Source of the DNA: Rouxiella aceris
GTDB taxonomy: Bacteria; Pseudomonadota; Gammaproteobacteria; Enterobacterales; Enterobacteriaceae
Assembly: GCF_012933545.1 (NCBI RefSeq)
Contig: NZ_JAADJU010000008.1
Span: 62,001 to 126,000 of the forward strand
Reading direction: 5' to 3'
DNA length: 64,000 nt
The notes beneath the pieces were generated by a model that saw nothing but the letters and a program-made list of their open reading frames with translations, was not told the origin of the DNA and ran no database searches. The position numbers and the translations under genes are program-made. Positions within the stretch are counted from its first letter, which is position 1; each line of letters starts with the position of its first letter. Positions 35,614 through 44,883 of the stretch are shown piece by piece.

Positions 35614-35643
35614 GTTACAGTGTGATAAAAATAAAACTGTAAC
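35614..35643. promoter_or_regulatory. Candidate operator for the MocR-type regulator
   Basis: GTTACAGT (35614-35621) and ACTGTAAC (35636-35643) are perfect reverse complements with centres 22 bp apart, two helical turns. A third half-site-like GACAGT lies at 35591. The element sits 26 bases upstream of the regulator start and about 105 bases from the exporter start, fitting autoregulation and control of the exporter. Confidence 0.6.
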
Positions 35644-35668
35644 TACTATATTGACAGGAATTGACACC

Positions 35669-37159
35669 ATGGCCGAATTGATACCCGATACCCTTATCGA
35701 TGTCCCAACAGAGACGCGTTATCACCAGCTTGCCGATCGGCTGGCGGCGGCCATTCGCCGGGGTACGCTGCTGCCCGGCAGTCGTTTGCCTTCGGTGCGG
35801 CGCAGTGCCGAAACGCATCGGGTCAGTATTAATACCGTGGTGGCTGCCTATCGTCGTCTTGAAGACCGCGGGCTGATTGAAGCACGGCCACAGTCCGGCT
35901 TTTACGTTTGCAATGCACTGCCGGTGCTGGAAAGTCGGGTAGAGGAGTTCTCCCCGGCGGCGGAGCCGTCCAATGACGTGCTGGCGCTTATCGACACGGT
36001 GTTTGCGGCGCAGCTTAATCCGGCTTATACCAATATCTCCCTGGCGTGTCCGCAGACCACAGATTTCTACCCCGGTGGCAAATTGGGACGCATTATGTCC
36101 TCGTTGTTGCGCCGTCAGCCGCAGCTGATTGGGCAATATGCGTTGCCGCCGGGTAGTTTGCATCTACGGCAGCAGATAGCACGACGTTCAATGGCGCTGG
36201 GCATGATGCTGGAGCCAACTGATATCACGCTGACCCATGGCTGCATGGAGGCGTTACAACTGGCGCTGCGGGTGACTACCAAGCCGGGTGATAGCGTAGG
36301 GCTGGAGACGCCGACCTATTTTTACCTGCTGCCGTTATTGGCCAGTCTGGGACTGAAAGCGGTGGAAATTCCCACCGATCCGCAGGATGGCCTCTCCCTG
36401 GACGCCCTCGAGCTGCTGTTAAATGAAAAACGGCTGCATGCGGTGATCGCCATGCCAACGGCGCAAAATCCGATGGGATTTACCATGCCGCTGGCGGCGA
36501 AAAAGCGCCTGGCAAAGCTGATGAACGATCACCAGGTGCCGCTGATTGAAGACGGCCTCTATGCCGAAATCCAGTTTGGCCCCACGCTTTCGCCGGCGGT
36601 AAAATCCTTTGATACCCATGGCTGGGTGCTGTTTTGTACCAGTTTTACCAAAACCCTGGCACCGGATTTTCGTATTGGCTGGATGGCGGGCGGCCGTTTT
36701 GCCGAAAAACTGCGCCATCTTAAAGCCGTATCCTCCATGTCGGAGTCGGCGCTGTTGTCGGAAACACTGGCGGTATTTTTGGAGTCAGGGGGCTTTGACC
36801 ATCATCTGCGTACGCTAAGAAGACGCTATGCCGCCCAGGTTGATGAAGCCAAATCGCTGATTGTGCGCTATTTCCCGCAGGGAACCCGTGCCACACAGCC
36901 TAAAGGCGGTTTTGTTTTTTGGGTCGACCTTCCGCCCGCAGTGGATACGGTCAGGCTTTTTGAGCAGTTGCTTGAGGAAAAGATCTGTATGACGCCAGGG
37001 ACGCTATATTCCCCCAGCGGCCGCTATCGCAATGCGCTGCGGCTCTCCTGCTGTTATCCGTTTAATGCCCGCTATACCGAGGCACTGGCGCGGGTGGGAC
37101 GGCGAGCCTGTGAGATAAGTGGATTACCGCCCGGTATCGTTACGCAGGCTGCTGAATGA
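35669..37159 (+). CDS. MocR-family (GntR/aminotransferase) regulator
   Basis: A 496-residue fusion. Residues about 10-80 are a GntR winged helix (RYHQLADRLAAAIRRGTLLPGSRLPSVR, VSINTVVAAYRRLEDRGLIEARPQSGFYV). The rest is a fold-type I aminotransferase domain with SFTKTLAPDFRIGW holding the PLP lysine. It resembles E. coli YdcR. PLP-bound MocR proteins sense an amine or PLP itself. ATG 35669 is preceded by AGGA; the frame start at 35606 overlaps the operator and is rejected. The aminotransferase domain looks intact. Confidence 0.9.
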   Translation: MAELIPDTLIDVPTETRYHQLADRLAAAIRRGTLLPGSRLPSVRRSAETHRVSINTVVAAYRRLEDRGLIEARPQSGFYVCNALPVLESRVEEFSPAAEPSNDVLALIDTVFAAQLNPAYTNISLACPQTTDFYPGGKLGRIMSSLLRRQPQLIGQYALPPGSLHLRQQIARRSMALGMMLEPTDITLTHGCMEALQLALRVTTKPGDSVGLETPTYFYLLPLLASLGLKAVEIPTDPQDGLSLDALELLLNEKRLHAVIAMPTAQNPMGFTMPLAAKKRLAKLMNDHQVPLIEDGLYAEIQFGPTLSPAVKSFDTHGWVLFCTSFTKTLAPDFRIGWMAGGRFAEKLRHLKAVSSMSESALLSETLAVFLESGGFDHHLRTLRRRYAAQVDEAKSLIVRYFPQGTRATQPKGGFVFWVDLPPAVDTVRLFEQLLEEKICMTPGTLYSPSGRYRNALRLSCCYPFNARYTEALARVGRRACEISGLPPGIVTQAAE

Positions 37160-37248
37160 GCAACTTCCTGTTACACTAGTCGTTGATTCCATTTTCCTCC
37201 ATCCTGCCCCTCATTGTGACGGCGCCTGATGGCATACGGGTTACCAAG

Positions 37249-37611
37249 ATGAAAGAACAAGAAAAAGCCGAGATTAAGCGCCTGAGCGATATGCTGGACG
37301 CCTTGAATCATAAAGATGTTACCGTTATTCAGCAGGGCGTGACCGAGCTGATTGACCAGCATATGAAAGAAAAAGAGAAGTTGGCGGCGGAGATCGAACG
37401 TCTGCGCAATGTGCGTGTCAGCAAGCTGAGCGTCGAAGCGCAGAAGCTGGCAGGTTTGCCTTTTAGCCGCGAGATCACCAAGAAAGAGCAGGCAGATATG
37501 GGCACATTGAAGAAAACCGTGCGCGGTATTGTGGTGGTGCATCCGATGACCGCTCTGGGCCGTGAAATGGGGCTGAAAGTGGTCACCGGTTACGCCAAAA
37601 AAGCCTTTTGA
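37249..37611 (+). CDS. yibL: Ribosome-associated protein YibL
   Basis: A 120-residue protein matching E. coli YibL in length and sequence: [13 protein letters not shown], coiled-coil segment [14 protein letters not shown], and the strongly conserved C-terminus [18 protein letters not shown] and [16 protein letters not shown]. YibL co-purifies with ribosomal particles in E. coli; its role is unclear. ATG 37249 matches the family start; codons upstream to 37183 are not conserved. In E. coli it also lies just after mtlADR, whereas here a LysE/MocR pair intervenes. Confidence 0.93.
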   Translation: MKEQEKAEIKRLSDMLDALNHKDVTVIQQGVTELIDQHMKEKEKLAAEIERLRNVRVSKLSVEAQKLAGLPFSREITKKEQADMGTLKKTVRGIVVVHPMTALGREMGLKVVTGYAKKAF

Positions 37612-37614
37612 TTA

Positions 37615-37690
37615 TGCCATGATGGCTGCCTGTTGCGCGGCCATCATAAGAGCTACCCCTCGCTGTTTCCGGCGAAGGGGCCTTCCTCGC
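37615..37690. terminator. Hairpins between yibL and yiiM (convergent)
   Basis: ATGATGGC (about 37618-37625) pairs with GCCATCAT (about 37640-37647). Then CCCCTCGC pairs with the later GCGAAGGGG with a mismatch. They lie between two convergent stops and probably terminate both transcripts, though the T-tracts are short. Confidence 0.5.
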
Positions 37691-37696
37691 CCGGTG

Positions 37697-38380
37697 TTAC
37701 TCTTTTTTCTCGCTATTAAACAACCGACGATTAAAATCCTCGATCTTGCGATTCAGCAGGCGCATTTGCATCATTTTTTGCCAGCTTGCCGCCAACCCTG
37801 CCGCCGACATCAAGCGACGATACTGCTCTTCATCAAACGGCATGCTATAGGCAATGGCGATCGCCTGCGCTACCGACATCTCGCTATTACGGGTCAGCAG
37901 CTCCAGAGGACGGTCGCCGCTGACCTTGCCGGCAGTGATCACCCGATATAGCCAGCCGCAACGCCCGCTCTGCTGCAGTTGCAGGGATAAATCCTGGCAC
38001 TGTAGCCAGGTATTGAGCTTGTAGCAGGGCTGACGCGGTTGCGTCACCTGAATCAGCGCGTCTCCCCAACGGAAAATATCGCCAATAAATACGTTATCTT
38101 CGGTTAGCCCCAGGGTGGAAATATTTTCCCCCAGCGCGGGCGGATGAAAGTTGCCTTCCTGCTCGGGAAATTGCTGACGCAGCCAGGCGTAATGCTCGCG
38201 GGGAAAATGACACAGTGCGCGATCGGCGCCGCCATGATATTCCAGCGCGGCCTGTTCGTCGCCTTCAAGTCCCTCCAGGGTCAGTAACAGACTGCCGTCG
38301 ACCTGACGTTTGGCAATCGCGCTGCTCACGCCCTGTCCCAAAGGTTTTATCGTGCCGATATAGACATCCGGATTATGCAT
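37697..38380 (-). CDS. yiiM: MOSC-domain protein YiiM (N-hydroxylated base resistance)
   Basis: A 227-residue molybdenum cofactor-binding MOSC protein, matching E. coli YiiM. E. coli YiiM is linked to detoxification of 6-N-hydroxylaminopurine. Motifs: LEGLEGDEQAALEYHGGADR, ALCHFPREHY, GENISTLGLTEDNVFIGD and QPRQPCYKLN with the conserved Cys expected to bind molybdenum. A C-terminal 3-alpha domain follows (MPFDEEQYRRLMSAAGL). It is cytosolic. Confidence 0.93.
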   Translation of the reverse strand: MHNPDVYIGTIKPLGQGVSSAIAKRQVDGSLLLTLEGLEGDEQAALEYHGGADRALCHFPREHYAWLRQQFPEQEGNFHPPALGENISTLGLTEDNVFIGDIFRWGDALIQVTQPRQPCYKLNTWLQCQDLSLQLQQSGRCGWLYRVITAGKVSGDRPLELLTRNSEMSVAQAIAIAYSMPFDEEQYRRLMSAAGLAASWQKMMQMRLLNRKIEDFNRRLFNSEKKE

Positions 38381-38448
38381 ATTGCCCCCGTGGTGGTGCT
38401 CATGTTAACAAACAGCATAACCTGCCTTGTCTGGCTTAAACAGGTAAT

Positions 38449-38638
38449 AAAAAACCCATGCGTGGCATGGGGTTGAGTTTGATGACAAAGTCGTCTTGAT
38501 GATCGAGATTCCCGGGCATAGCACACCTAGGGGCGCTCCGGCGGGCAAGCCCGCTACGACCCCAACGGTGCACTCTCCCTAATAATGGACTTTGTCAGCA
38601 GTCTGAAAAAACCCATGCGTGGCATGGTTTTTTTTAGC
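38449..38638. repeat. Duplicated terminator enclosing a short inverted-repeat element
   Basis: The hairpin AAAAAACCCATGCGTGGCATGG occurs twice (22 bases; 38449-38470 and 38606-38627). The right copy is followed by eight T and ends transcripts from both sides; the left copy has its T-run only for leftward reading. Between them, TGACAAAGTC (38483-38492) and GACTTTGTCA (38588-38597) are perfect inverted ends of a 115-bp segment holding a REP-like GCGGGCAAGCCCGC. The layout resembles a small element flanked by a duplicated target, but no transposase or known family was recognised. Confidence 0.6.
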
Positions 38639-38650
38639 TCAGGCACGGAG

Positions 38651-40594
38651 TTAGAAGGTTTCCCAGTTATCCTTGTCGTTCTGACGCGGCGTAAAGGTGG
38701 TGACTTTGGCCGCAGCGGGCACCAGGGTGCCGGTTTTATTACTGTTCTCGCCGTTGGTAAGGCGGAATACCGATACAGCGCGGGACAGCGCACGGGCCTG
38801 TTCTTCAAGGGTGTCGGCGGCTGAGGCAGACTGTTCAACCAGCGCGGAGTTTTGCTGGGTGGTGGTATCCATCTCGACAATTGCCAGCGAGATCTGATTG
38901 ATACCGCGACTTTGCTCGTCGGAGGCCGAGGCAATTTCGCTCATGATATCGCGTACGTCGGAGACCGATTTCACGATATCCTGCATGGTATGACCGGTTT
39001 TTTCTACCAGTTTCGCGCCGCTGTTTACCCGTTCAACGGATTCGGCGATCAGCCCTTCAATCTCTTTGGCAGCCTGCGCACTGCGCTGTGCCAGACTGCG
39101 TACTTCACTGGCGACCACCGAGAATCCGCGACCCTGTTCACCGGCACGGGCAGCTTCTACCGCCGCATTCAGTGCCAGGATATTGGTCTGGAAGGCAATA
39201 CCGTTAATGACTGAGGTGATTTCCGCAATACGTTTAGAGCTGCCGGAAATCTGCTGCATAGTCAGTACCACATCACTGACCTGCTTGCCGCCGGTTTGCG
39301 CCGTTTGCGAGGCTTCGGTAGCCAGTTTGCTGGCCTGATGGGCGTTGTCGGTGTTCTGTTTCACCGTTGAACTCAGCTGTTCCATGCTGGCGGCGGTTTG
39401 TTCCACCGCAGCAGCCTGTTCTTCGGTGCGTGATGACAAATCGGTGTTACCGGATGAGATTTCTGAGGCCGCGTTTGACACTTCGCGAACGCCCTGACGG
39501 ATCTCGCCAATCATATTGCGCAGGTTATCGTTCATCCCGGCAACGGCGTTCATCAACATCCCCAGCTCATCGCTGCGCACAGTAGGTTGTGCGGCAGTCA
39601 GATCGCCCTCGGCAATACGTTTGGCAATCAGCAAGGTATTATTCAGCGGCAGGGTGATCTGGCGAGTAATACCCAGGGAGATAATTACCCCGGCTACCAG
39701 GGCTGCCAGTGCAATCACACCGGTAAGCACCTCGGCATCGCGGATATCCTTGTGGGTGCTACCCAGTTCGTTTTGCGCGATTTTTACTACCAGCGCGTTC
39801 ATCTCACCCGCTTTTGCCGACAAGGTTTTGGAATAGGCGGCTTCCTGCTCATAGGCGGGAATATAAGCGACAATGCGCGATTTAAAGCCGGACAGGGTGG
39901 TGACCAGAGGAGCCAGCGTAGTCTGTTGCTCAGGCAGCAGCAGGGCATTAAGTTTTTTGGTGTTATCCAGGGTGATATCGATTGATTTCAACACCTCGGC
40001 TTCGGCCTTTTTATCCATGACCAACAGCAGGTTACTGGCGTCATAACGGATACTGATCAGCTTCTGGATCATTTCGGAAAGTGACAAACGAATGGCTGGG
40101 TCGGCATCCTCTACGCGAAGTTGTTGCTGCAGCGCTTTGGCGATAGCTTCACTTTCAGAGAGATTCCAGCTGTCGCGAATGGCATTTTTGGCGGTTACCG
40201 CACGTTGAAAATCTGCCTGGGCAGCGGTGTATTGTTTGATACGCTCAGGGAGCATATTGAAATCGGCCTGAATACTCTCATCCCACTGCAGTTGGGCGCC
40301 AGGGCCAGTCACCATTTCAAGTATGGCACTGATTTTTTCGCGGTTTTTTTCGAGATACTGAGGGTCGTAATTGATCTGGTATAGGGTGCGGTTAACGCGT
40401 GCTTCACTGAGCAGATTGCTCATTTTAATACTGAAGTCGACTTTATCGGCGCGTTGATTAATATCGTTAAACTTTAATAACACTGTTGCTGCAATGGCGA
40501 TCACCAGCATTAAAATCAGACCAAAACCCAAACCGAGCTTTTTCCCAACACGAAGATTTTCTACTCGTTGTAACAAACCTATTCCACTACCCAT
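38651..40594 (-). CDS. Methyl-accepting chemotaxis protein (4HB sensor, NWETF tail)
   Basis: A 647-residue transmembrane chemoreceptor. A short cytoplasmic start (VENLRVGKKLGLGFG) is followed by a first membrane helix, a periplasmic four-helix-bundle sensor (about 45-280), a second membrane helix (VLTGVIALAALVAGVIISLG), HAMP (ITLPLNNTLLIAKRIAEGDL) and the signalling tip EVRSLAQRSAQAAKEIEGLI. It ends with NWETF, the pentapeptide that tethers CheR and CheB in Tar/Tsr. ATG 40594 has GGAG before it. Adjacent to a paralogous receptor. The ligand is unknown. Confidence 0.93.
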   Translation of the reverse strand: MGSGIGLLQRVENLRVGKKLGLGFGLILMLVIAIAATVLLKFNDINQRADKVDFSIKMSNLLSEARVNRTLYQINYDPQYLEKNREKISAILEMVTGPGAQLQWDESIQADFNMLPERIKQYTAAQADFQRAVTAKNAIRDSWNLSESEAIAKALQQQLRVEDADPAIRLSLSEMIQKLISIRYDASNLLLVMDKKAEAEVLKSIDITLDNTKKLNALLLPEQQTTLAPLVTTLSGFKSRIVAYIPAYEQEAAYSKTLSAKAGEMNALVVKIAQNELGSTHKDIRDAEVLTGVIALAALVAGVIISLGITRQITLPLNNTLLIAKRIAEGDLTAAQPTVRSDELGMLMNAVAGMNDNLRNMIGEIRQGVREVSNAASEISSGNTDLSSRTEEQAAAVEQTAASMEQLSSTVKQNTDNAHQASKLATEASQTAQTGGKQVSDVVLTMQQISGSSKRIAEITSVINGIAFQTNILALNAAVEAARAGEQGRGFSVVASEVRSLAQRSAQAAKEIEGLIAESVERVNSGAKLVEKTGHTMQDIVKSVSDVRDIMSEIASASDEQSRGINQISLAIVEMDTTTQQNSALVEQSASAADTLEEQARALSRAVSVFRLTNGENSNKTGTLVPAAAKVTTFTPRQNDKDNWETF

Positions 40595-40792
40595 AGATAC
40601 GCTCCGCCAGATTCCCTGCAAAGAGGCAAGTTTGTTGAATATAAAGACCCTGAGACAGGGCTATCGGTGGCGGGGGGTAAAACTTTAGAGAAAAGGTTAG
40701 CTATATTTCACTATTGTGAGGGCGGTTCCATAAAATTGCAGGCCAATGAGATTCATTACACTTTGGCCTGCAAGGTCAATAAAACGTGGCGG

Positions 40793-42742
40793 TTAAAAAT
40801 CTTCCCAATCTTGTTGTTGCCTGGTCAATGCCGGCTTCGCCGGAGCAGCAATTTTTACCAACTCCCTGGGTTGATTAAATGCCGGGCGTTGCTGGCCGTT
40901 ATTTTCCTCCAGGCGGAAGACGGCGACCGCCGCATCAAGCAAGGTCGACTGTTCTGCCAGTGAATTGGCAGCGGCAGCGGATTGCTCGACCAAGGCGGCG
41001 TTCTGCTGAGTAGTGCTGTCCATTTCGACTATTGCCAATGAAATCTGATTGATACCACGACTTTGCTCATCGGAGGCCGAGGCAATTTCACTCATGATAT
41101 CGCGCACATCGGAGACCGATTTAACAATTTCTTCCATGGTGTGTCCGGTATTCTCCACCAGTTTTGCACCACTGTTTACCCGTTCAACCGATTCGGCAAT
41201 CAGCCCTTCAATCTCTTTGGCCGCCTGCGCGCTGCGCTGTGCCAGATTACGTACTTCGCTGGCGACTACCGAGAATCCGCGGCCCTGTTCACCGGCGCGG
41301 GCAGCTTCCACCGCCGCATTCAGTGCCAGGATATTGGTCTGGAAGGCAATGCCATTGATCACCGAGGTAATTTCCGCAATACGTTTCGAGCTGCCGGAGA
41401 TCTGCTGCATGGTCAGCACCACATCACTGACCTGCTTGCCGCCGGTTTGCGCCGTTTGCGAGGCTGCAGTGGCCAGTTTACTGGCGTGATGAGCGTTGTC
41501 GGTGTTCTGTTTTACCGTGGAACTCAGTTGTTCCATGCTGGCGGCGGTTTGTTCCACGGCCGCAGCCTGCTGTTCGGTGCGAGAGGAGAGATCGGTATTA
41601 CCGGCGGAGATTTCAGCGGCGGCATGGGCTACCTGACTGACACCCTGACGGATTTCGCCAATCATATTGCGCAGATTGTCGCTCATGCCAGCGACGCTGT
41701 TCATCAGCAGGCCCAACTCATCGCGACGTGTACTGTGCGCGGCAAAGGTTAAATCCCCACGGGCTATGCGTTCCGCGGTGCCGAGGGTGGCACGCAGCGG
41801 CAGGGTGATTTGCCGCGAAATCCACAGCGCGACGCTAATGCTAAACAGCAGCGCCAGCAGCGTGACGATCAGCATAATATTAATGGCGTTGGCGACGTCA
41901 TTATTGGTGTTGGTCAGCTGTGTCTTAACGGCGGTCTCGACCAGGGTATTCATCAGTGTGGCTTTATTGGTCATCTCCAGCGCGGCCTGCTGCTCATGCT
42001 GATAGGCGGGGACATAAGAGAGCACGCTGGCTTTATAGCTTTGCAGCCGATCCAGCAGGGGGGCCATAAGACTTTGCTGCTCGCTGGTCAGGTTATTATC
42101 CAGAGAACGCAGCGAGTTGGCTGCCGTATCTGCCGCCTGGCTTAACAGCGCCTGGGTGTCACTGGAAGGGGCCGCCACCAGACCGCGGACCATGTAATGG
42201 ACGTTGAGCAACTGGTAATCAAGGTCGCTGATGGCGATTTGCAGTTGTGGCGTCATGCTGGCCGCCAGCTGTTGCTTGAGTTGCGTAAAGGCTACTTCAC
42301 TCTTTGACAGATTCCAGCTGTTTTTAAGGGTGTCACGCTCGTTAAATGATTGCGTGAAGTTATCCATAGACGCCTGGTACTGGGTGACCAGATCGGGAAA
42401 AGCATTGAGCTTGGCCAGCAGTTCCGGAGCCCAGTCATAGTGAGGCATCTGCTCTTTGAAAATAGCCACGGCTTTTGCGAGGTTGTCGGTATGTTGCTGG
42501 AGATAGGTCTTATCATGGGTCATCTGATAATGCAGACGATTATCTCGGGCATTGCCTAACAGGGTGCTAATGGAGGTATAGAAATCGATTTTCTCCATTC
42601 GCTGTTTGATGGTCACCAGCTTGTTAATACCGGCGGCGGCCACGATAGCGGTAAAGAGCAGAACCAGCCCGAAACCCAGGCCGAGTTTTTTTCCTACCCG
42701 CAGATTTTGCATACTGCGGGTCCATACGTTTGAATTTGACAT
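40793..42742 (-). CDS. Methyl-accepting chemotaxis protein (4HB sensor, DWEDF tail)
   Basis: A 649-residue chemoreceptor paralogous to its downstream neighbour. It shares the opening LRVGKKLGLGFG and has a different periplasmic four-helix bundle. The methylation and signalling region is almost identical in protein and DNA (for example AALNAAVEAARAGEQGRGFSV absent-of-change region around 41050-41600, summarised here). The C-terminus is DWEDF, a variant of the CheR/CheB docking pentapeptide. ATG 42742 is chosen because upstream codons to 42856 are not receptor-like. The 198-base gap to the next receptor suggests separate or weakly coupled transcription. Confidence 0.92.
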   Translation of the reverse strand: MSNSNVWTRSMQNLRVGKKLGLGFGLVLLFTAIVAAAGINKLVTIKQRMEKIDFYTSISTLLGNARDNRLHYQMTHDKTYLQQHTDNLAKAVAIFKEQMPHYDWAPELLAKLNAFPDLVTQYQASMDNFTQSFNERDTLKNSWNLSKSEVAFTQLKQQLAASMTPQLQIAISDLDYQLLNVHYMVRGLVAAPSSDTQALLSQAADTAANSLRSLDNNLTSEQQSLMAPLLDRLQSYKASVLSYVPAYQHEQQAALEMTNKATLMNTLVETAVKTQLTNTNNDVANAINIMLIVTLLALLFSISVALWISRQITLPLRATLGTAERIARGDLTFAAHSTRRDELGLLMNSVAGMSDNLRNMIGEIRQGVSQVAHAAAEISAGNTDLSSRTEQQAAAVEQTAASMEQLSSTVKQNTDNAHHASKLATAASQTAQTGGKQVSDVVLTMQQISGSSKRIAEITSVINGIAFQTNILALNAAVEAARAGEQGRGFSVVASEVRNLAQRSAQAAKEIEGLIAESVERVNSGAKLVENTGHTMEEIVKSVSDVRDIMSEIASASDEQSRGINQISLAIVEMDSTTQQNAALVEQSAAAANSLAEQSTLLDAAVAVFRLEENNGQQRPAFNQPRELVKIAAPAKPALTRQQQDWEDF

Positions 42743-42982
42743 AGTAATTTTGTTTACCTTTTCCCTACGGCTTAATGGGCGGTGTTTTTGGCAGATGTCG
42801 CCAGGCCCTGATACAAGCCTGGCATTTTTTCTCCAATGCCTTGTATCGGTTAACAAAACGGCAAACTTTAGTCAAAAAGACGATATTGTGTAACATTAGG
42901 TTCGTTTCGACAGGATCTGCTGGCGAGAGGCAAATTATTTCAGTATTGGCAGGCGGTAGCGGCGGCTAAAAACAGTAGGGCA

Positions 42983-43014
42983 GAAAAAAAACCGACAGCG
43001 CAAGCACTGTCGGT
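42983..43014 (-). terminator. Rho-independent terminator of sodA
   Basis: ACCGACAG (42991-42998) pairs with CTGTCGGT (43007-43014), with GC pairs inside. Read on the minus strand it is followed by eight T. It lies 35 bases past the sodA stop. Confidence 0.9.
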
Positions 43015-43048
43015 CCGGGTAGATATTAACAGAATCGGTATTGTCAGA

Positions 43049-43669
43049 TTATTTGGCTTCAGCCAGGCGTTTTGCCGCTTCGTCCCAGTTGACTACAGAC
43101 CAGAAGGCCTTGATGTAGTCAGGACGTTTGTTCTGATATTTCAGGTAGTAAGCGTGTTCCCAAACGTCGAGAGCCAGCAGTGGATAACCGGCAGCGCCAG
43201 AGATAGCTTCGCCCATTACCGGACTATCCTGGTTAGCCGTAGAGACTACCGCCAGTTTGCCATCTTTCAGTACCAGCCAGGCCCAACCAGAACCAAAGCG
43301 AGTAGCAGCCGCTTTTTCGAAGGCTTCTTTGAAAGCGTCAACGCTGCCGAAGTCACGTTCGATAGCGGTTTTCAGTTCGCCCTGCAAAGTGGTGCCGGTT
43401 TTCAGGCCTTTCCAGAACAGACTGTGGTTGGCATGGCCACCTGCGTTGTTACGCAGTGCCACTTTTTTGTCTGCTGGCACTTTGTCCAGGTTGGCGATCA
43501 GTTCTTCAACAGACAATTTAGCCAGCTCTGGCAAGCTTTCCAGTGCGGCATTGGCGTTGTTCACATAAGCCTGGTGATGCTTGCTGTGATGGATTTCCAT
43601 CGTTTCTTTATCGAAATGTGGTTCAAGTGCGTCATACGCGTAAGGCAGGGATGGTAGTGAATAACTCAT
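43049..43669 (-). CDS. sodA: Superoxide dismutase [Mn]
   Basis: A 206-residue cytosolic enzyme that dismutates superoxide to hydrogen peroxide and oxygen. All four metal ligands are in the standard positions: His27 ([11 protein letters not shown]), His82 ([10 protein letters not shown]), Asp168 and His172 (LDVWEHAYY). [10 protein letters not shown] and the C-terminal region fit the manganese type. ATG 43669 gives [13 protein letters not shown]; the upstream codons MELMN are excluded. A Fur-box-like sequence lies about 80 bases upstream, fitting Fur repression as in E. coli. Confidence 0.98.
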   Translation of the reverse strand: MSYSLPSLPYAYDALEPHFDKETMEIHHSKHHQAYVNNANAALESLPELAKLSVEELIANLDKVPADKKVALRNNAGGHANHSLFWKGLKTGTTLQGELKTAIERDFGSVDAFKEAFEKAAATRFGSGWAWLVLKDGKLAVVSTANQDSPVMGEAISGAAGYPLLALDVWEHAYYLKYQNKRPDYIKAFWSVVNWDEAAKRLAEAK

Positions 43670-43751
43670 GTTCATCAGCTCCATTTATGTTGGGCAGTGC
43701 AGGGTAATATGAGCACTGCGTAATCAGTCGGATCATTATAGTTAATAAATT

Positions 43752-43770
43752 GATATTGAAAATGATTATC
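43752..43770. promoter_or_regulatory. Fur box upstream of sodA
   Basis: GATATTGAAAATGATTATC matches the 19-bp Fur consensus GATAATGATAATCATTATC at 16 positions. It is centred about 90 bases upstream of the sodA start. In E. coli, sodA is repressed by Fur with iron. Confidence 0.75.
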
Positions 43771-43868
43771 TATGCTCCGCACTTTGTGTGGGTACTGCGC
43801 AGCCCGCGTTATCCGTGGCTTAGAGCAAGATGGACTAATCAGTTAATAAAGGTTCTAAGCACGTGCTA

Positions 43869-44717
43869 TCAAATGTTATCGACCAACCTTTGCGGATGGG
43901 TATACACCGTAGCGCGTCCCGGCTTGCTAAAACCGACCAGCGTCAGGTTACAGCGTTCGGCGACATCAACGGCAAGCGAGGTGGCCGCCGATACCGCAAA
44001 CAGGATCTCAATACCGCACATCGCGGTCTTTTGCACCATTTCATAGCTGGCGCGGCTGGACACCAACGCGGCACCGGCCTGCCAGGTGGGTTGCCGGGCT
44101 TTAAGTCCCAGCATCTTATCCAGCGCAACATGACGTCCCACGTCTTCACATCCACCAAGCAGTTGGCCCTGAGTATCAATCCAGGCGGCGGCATGGGTGC
44201 AACCGGTGAGCTGACCGATAGGTTGCACAGATTGCAACTGCGATAGCGCATGATCCAGATGACCGACGGTAAAGGTCTGGGTAAAGGGCAGCGGTGCCAG
44301 TGGCCGAAACAGATCGCCCAACTGCTCAATACCGCAGACGCCACAGCCGGTACGACCGGCCATCGCCCGCCGACGCTCTTTCAGTCCGGCAAAACGGCGG
44401 CTGGAGAGTTCGATATTAACCTCAATACCGTTACAGTTTGTGGTCACCTCGAGGCCGTAAATATCGCGCACCGATTCGATAATGCCCTCGGACAGCGAAA
44501 AACCGACGGCAAACGCCTCAAAATCTTTCGGTGAGGCCATCATCACCACATGGGATATGCCGTTGTAGACCAGGGCGACCGGGACTTCTTCGGCCACCCA
44601 GTCCGGCTGACTGTCGGCCAGGTTACGACGCTGAACAACGAGACGCTGTTGCAGGCCCGGCATGGTTGAAACGTCGGGCGTTTGTTGGGTGAGAGGGCTG
44701 TTCAATATAATTTCCAT
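43869..44717 (-). CDS. fdhD: Formate dehydrogenase sulfurtransferase FdhD
   Basis: A 282-residue cytosolic protein that passes sulfur from IscS to the molybdenum cofactor, making formate dehydrogenases active. The essential CxxC is C125-GV-C128 in [12 protein letters not shown]. Other family motifs: [40 protein letters not shown] and [20 protein letters not shown] 44717 starts MEIILNSPL. No formate dehydrogenase gene is in the window. It lies beside sodA but is separated by a promoter gap. Confidence 0.96.
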   Translation of the reverse strand: MEIILNSPLTQQTPDVSTMPGLQQRLVVQRRNLADSQPDWVAEEVPVALVYNGISHVVMMASPKDFEAFAVGFSLSEGIIESVRDIYGLEVTTNCNGIEVNIELSSRRFAGLKERRRAMAGRTGCGVCGIEQLGDLFRPLAPLPFTQTFTVGHLDHALSQLQSVQPIGQLTGCTHAAAWIDTQGQLLGGCEDVGRHVALDKMLGLKARQPTWQAGAALVSSRASYEMVQKTAMCGIEILFAVSAATSLAVDVAERCNLTLVGFSKPGRATVYTHPQRLVDNI

Positions 44718-44883
44718 TGGCTAAAAAAGGTCGCTACTGCCTGTCCACTAGGGTAGTCCTAACCCCAGGGAAAATGAATCCCCCCACGGCGCATATTGCT
44801 GGTAAAAAGCGCAGCGACTGCTAGTTTTATAAGGCGTCGGGCAATAATTTTTGCTTTTGCCACACCAGGATAAGGAGGGTTTA

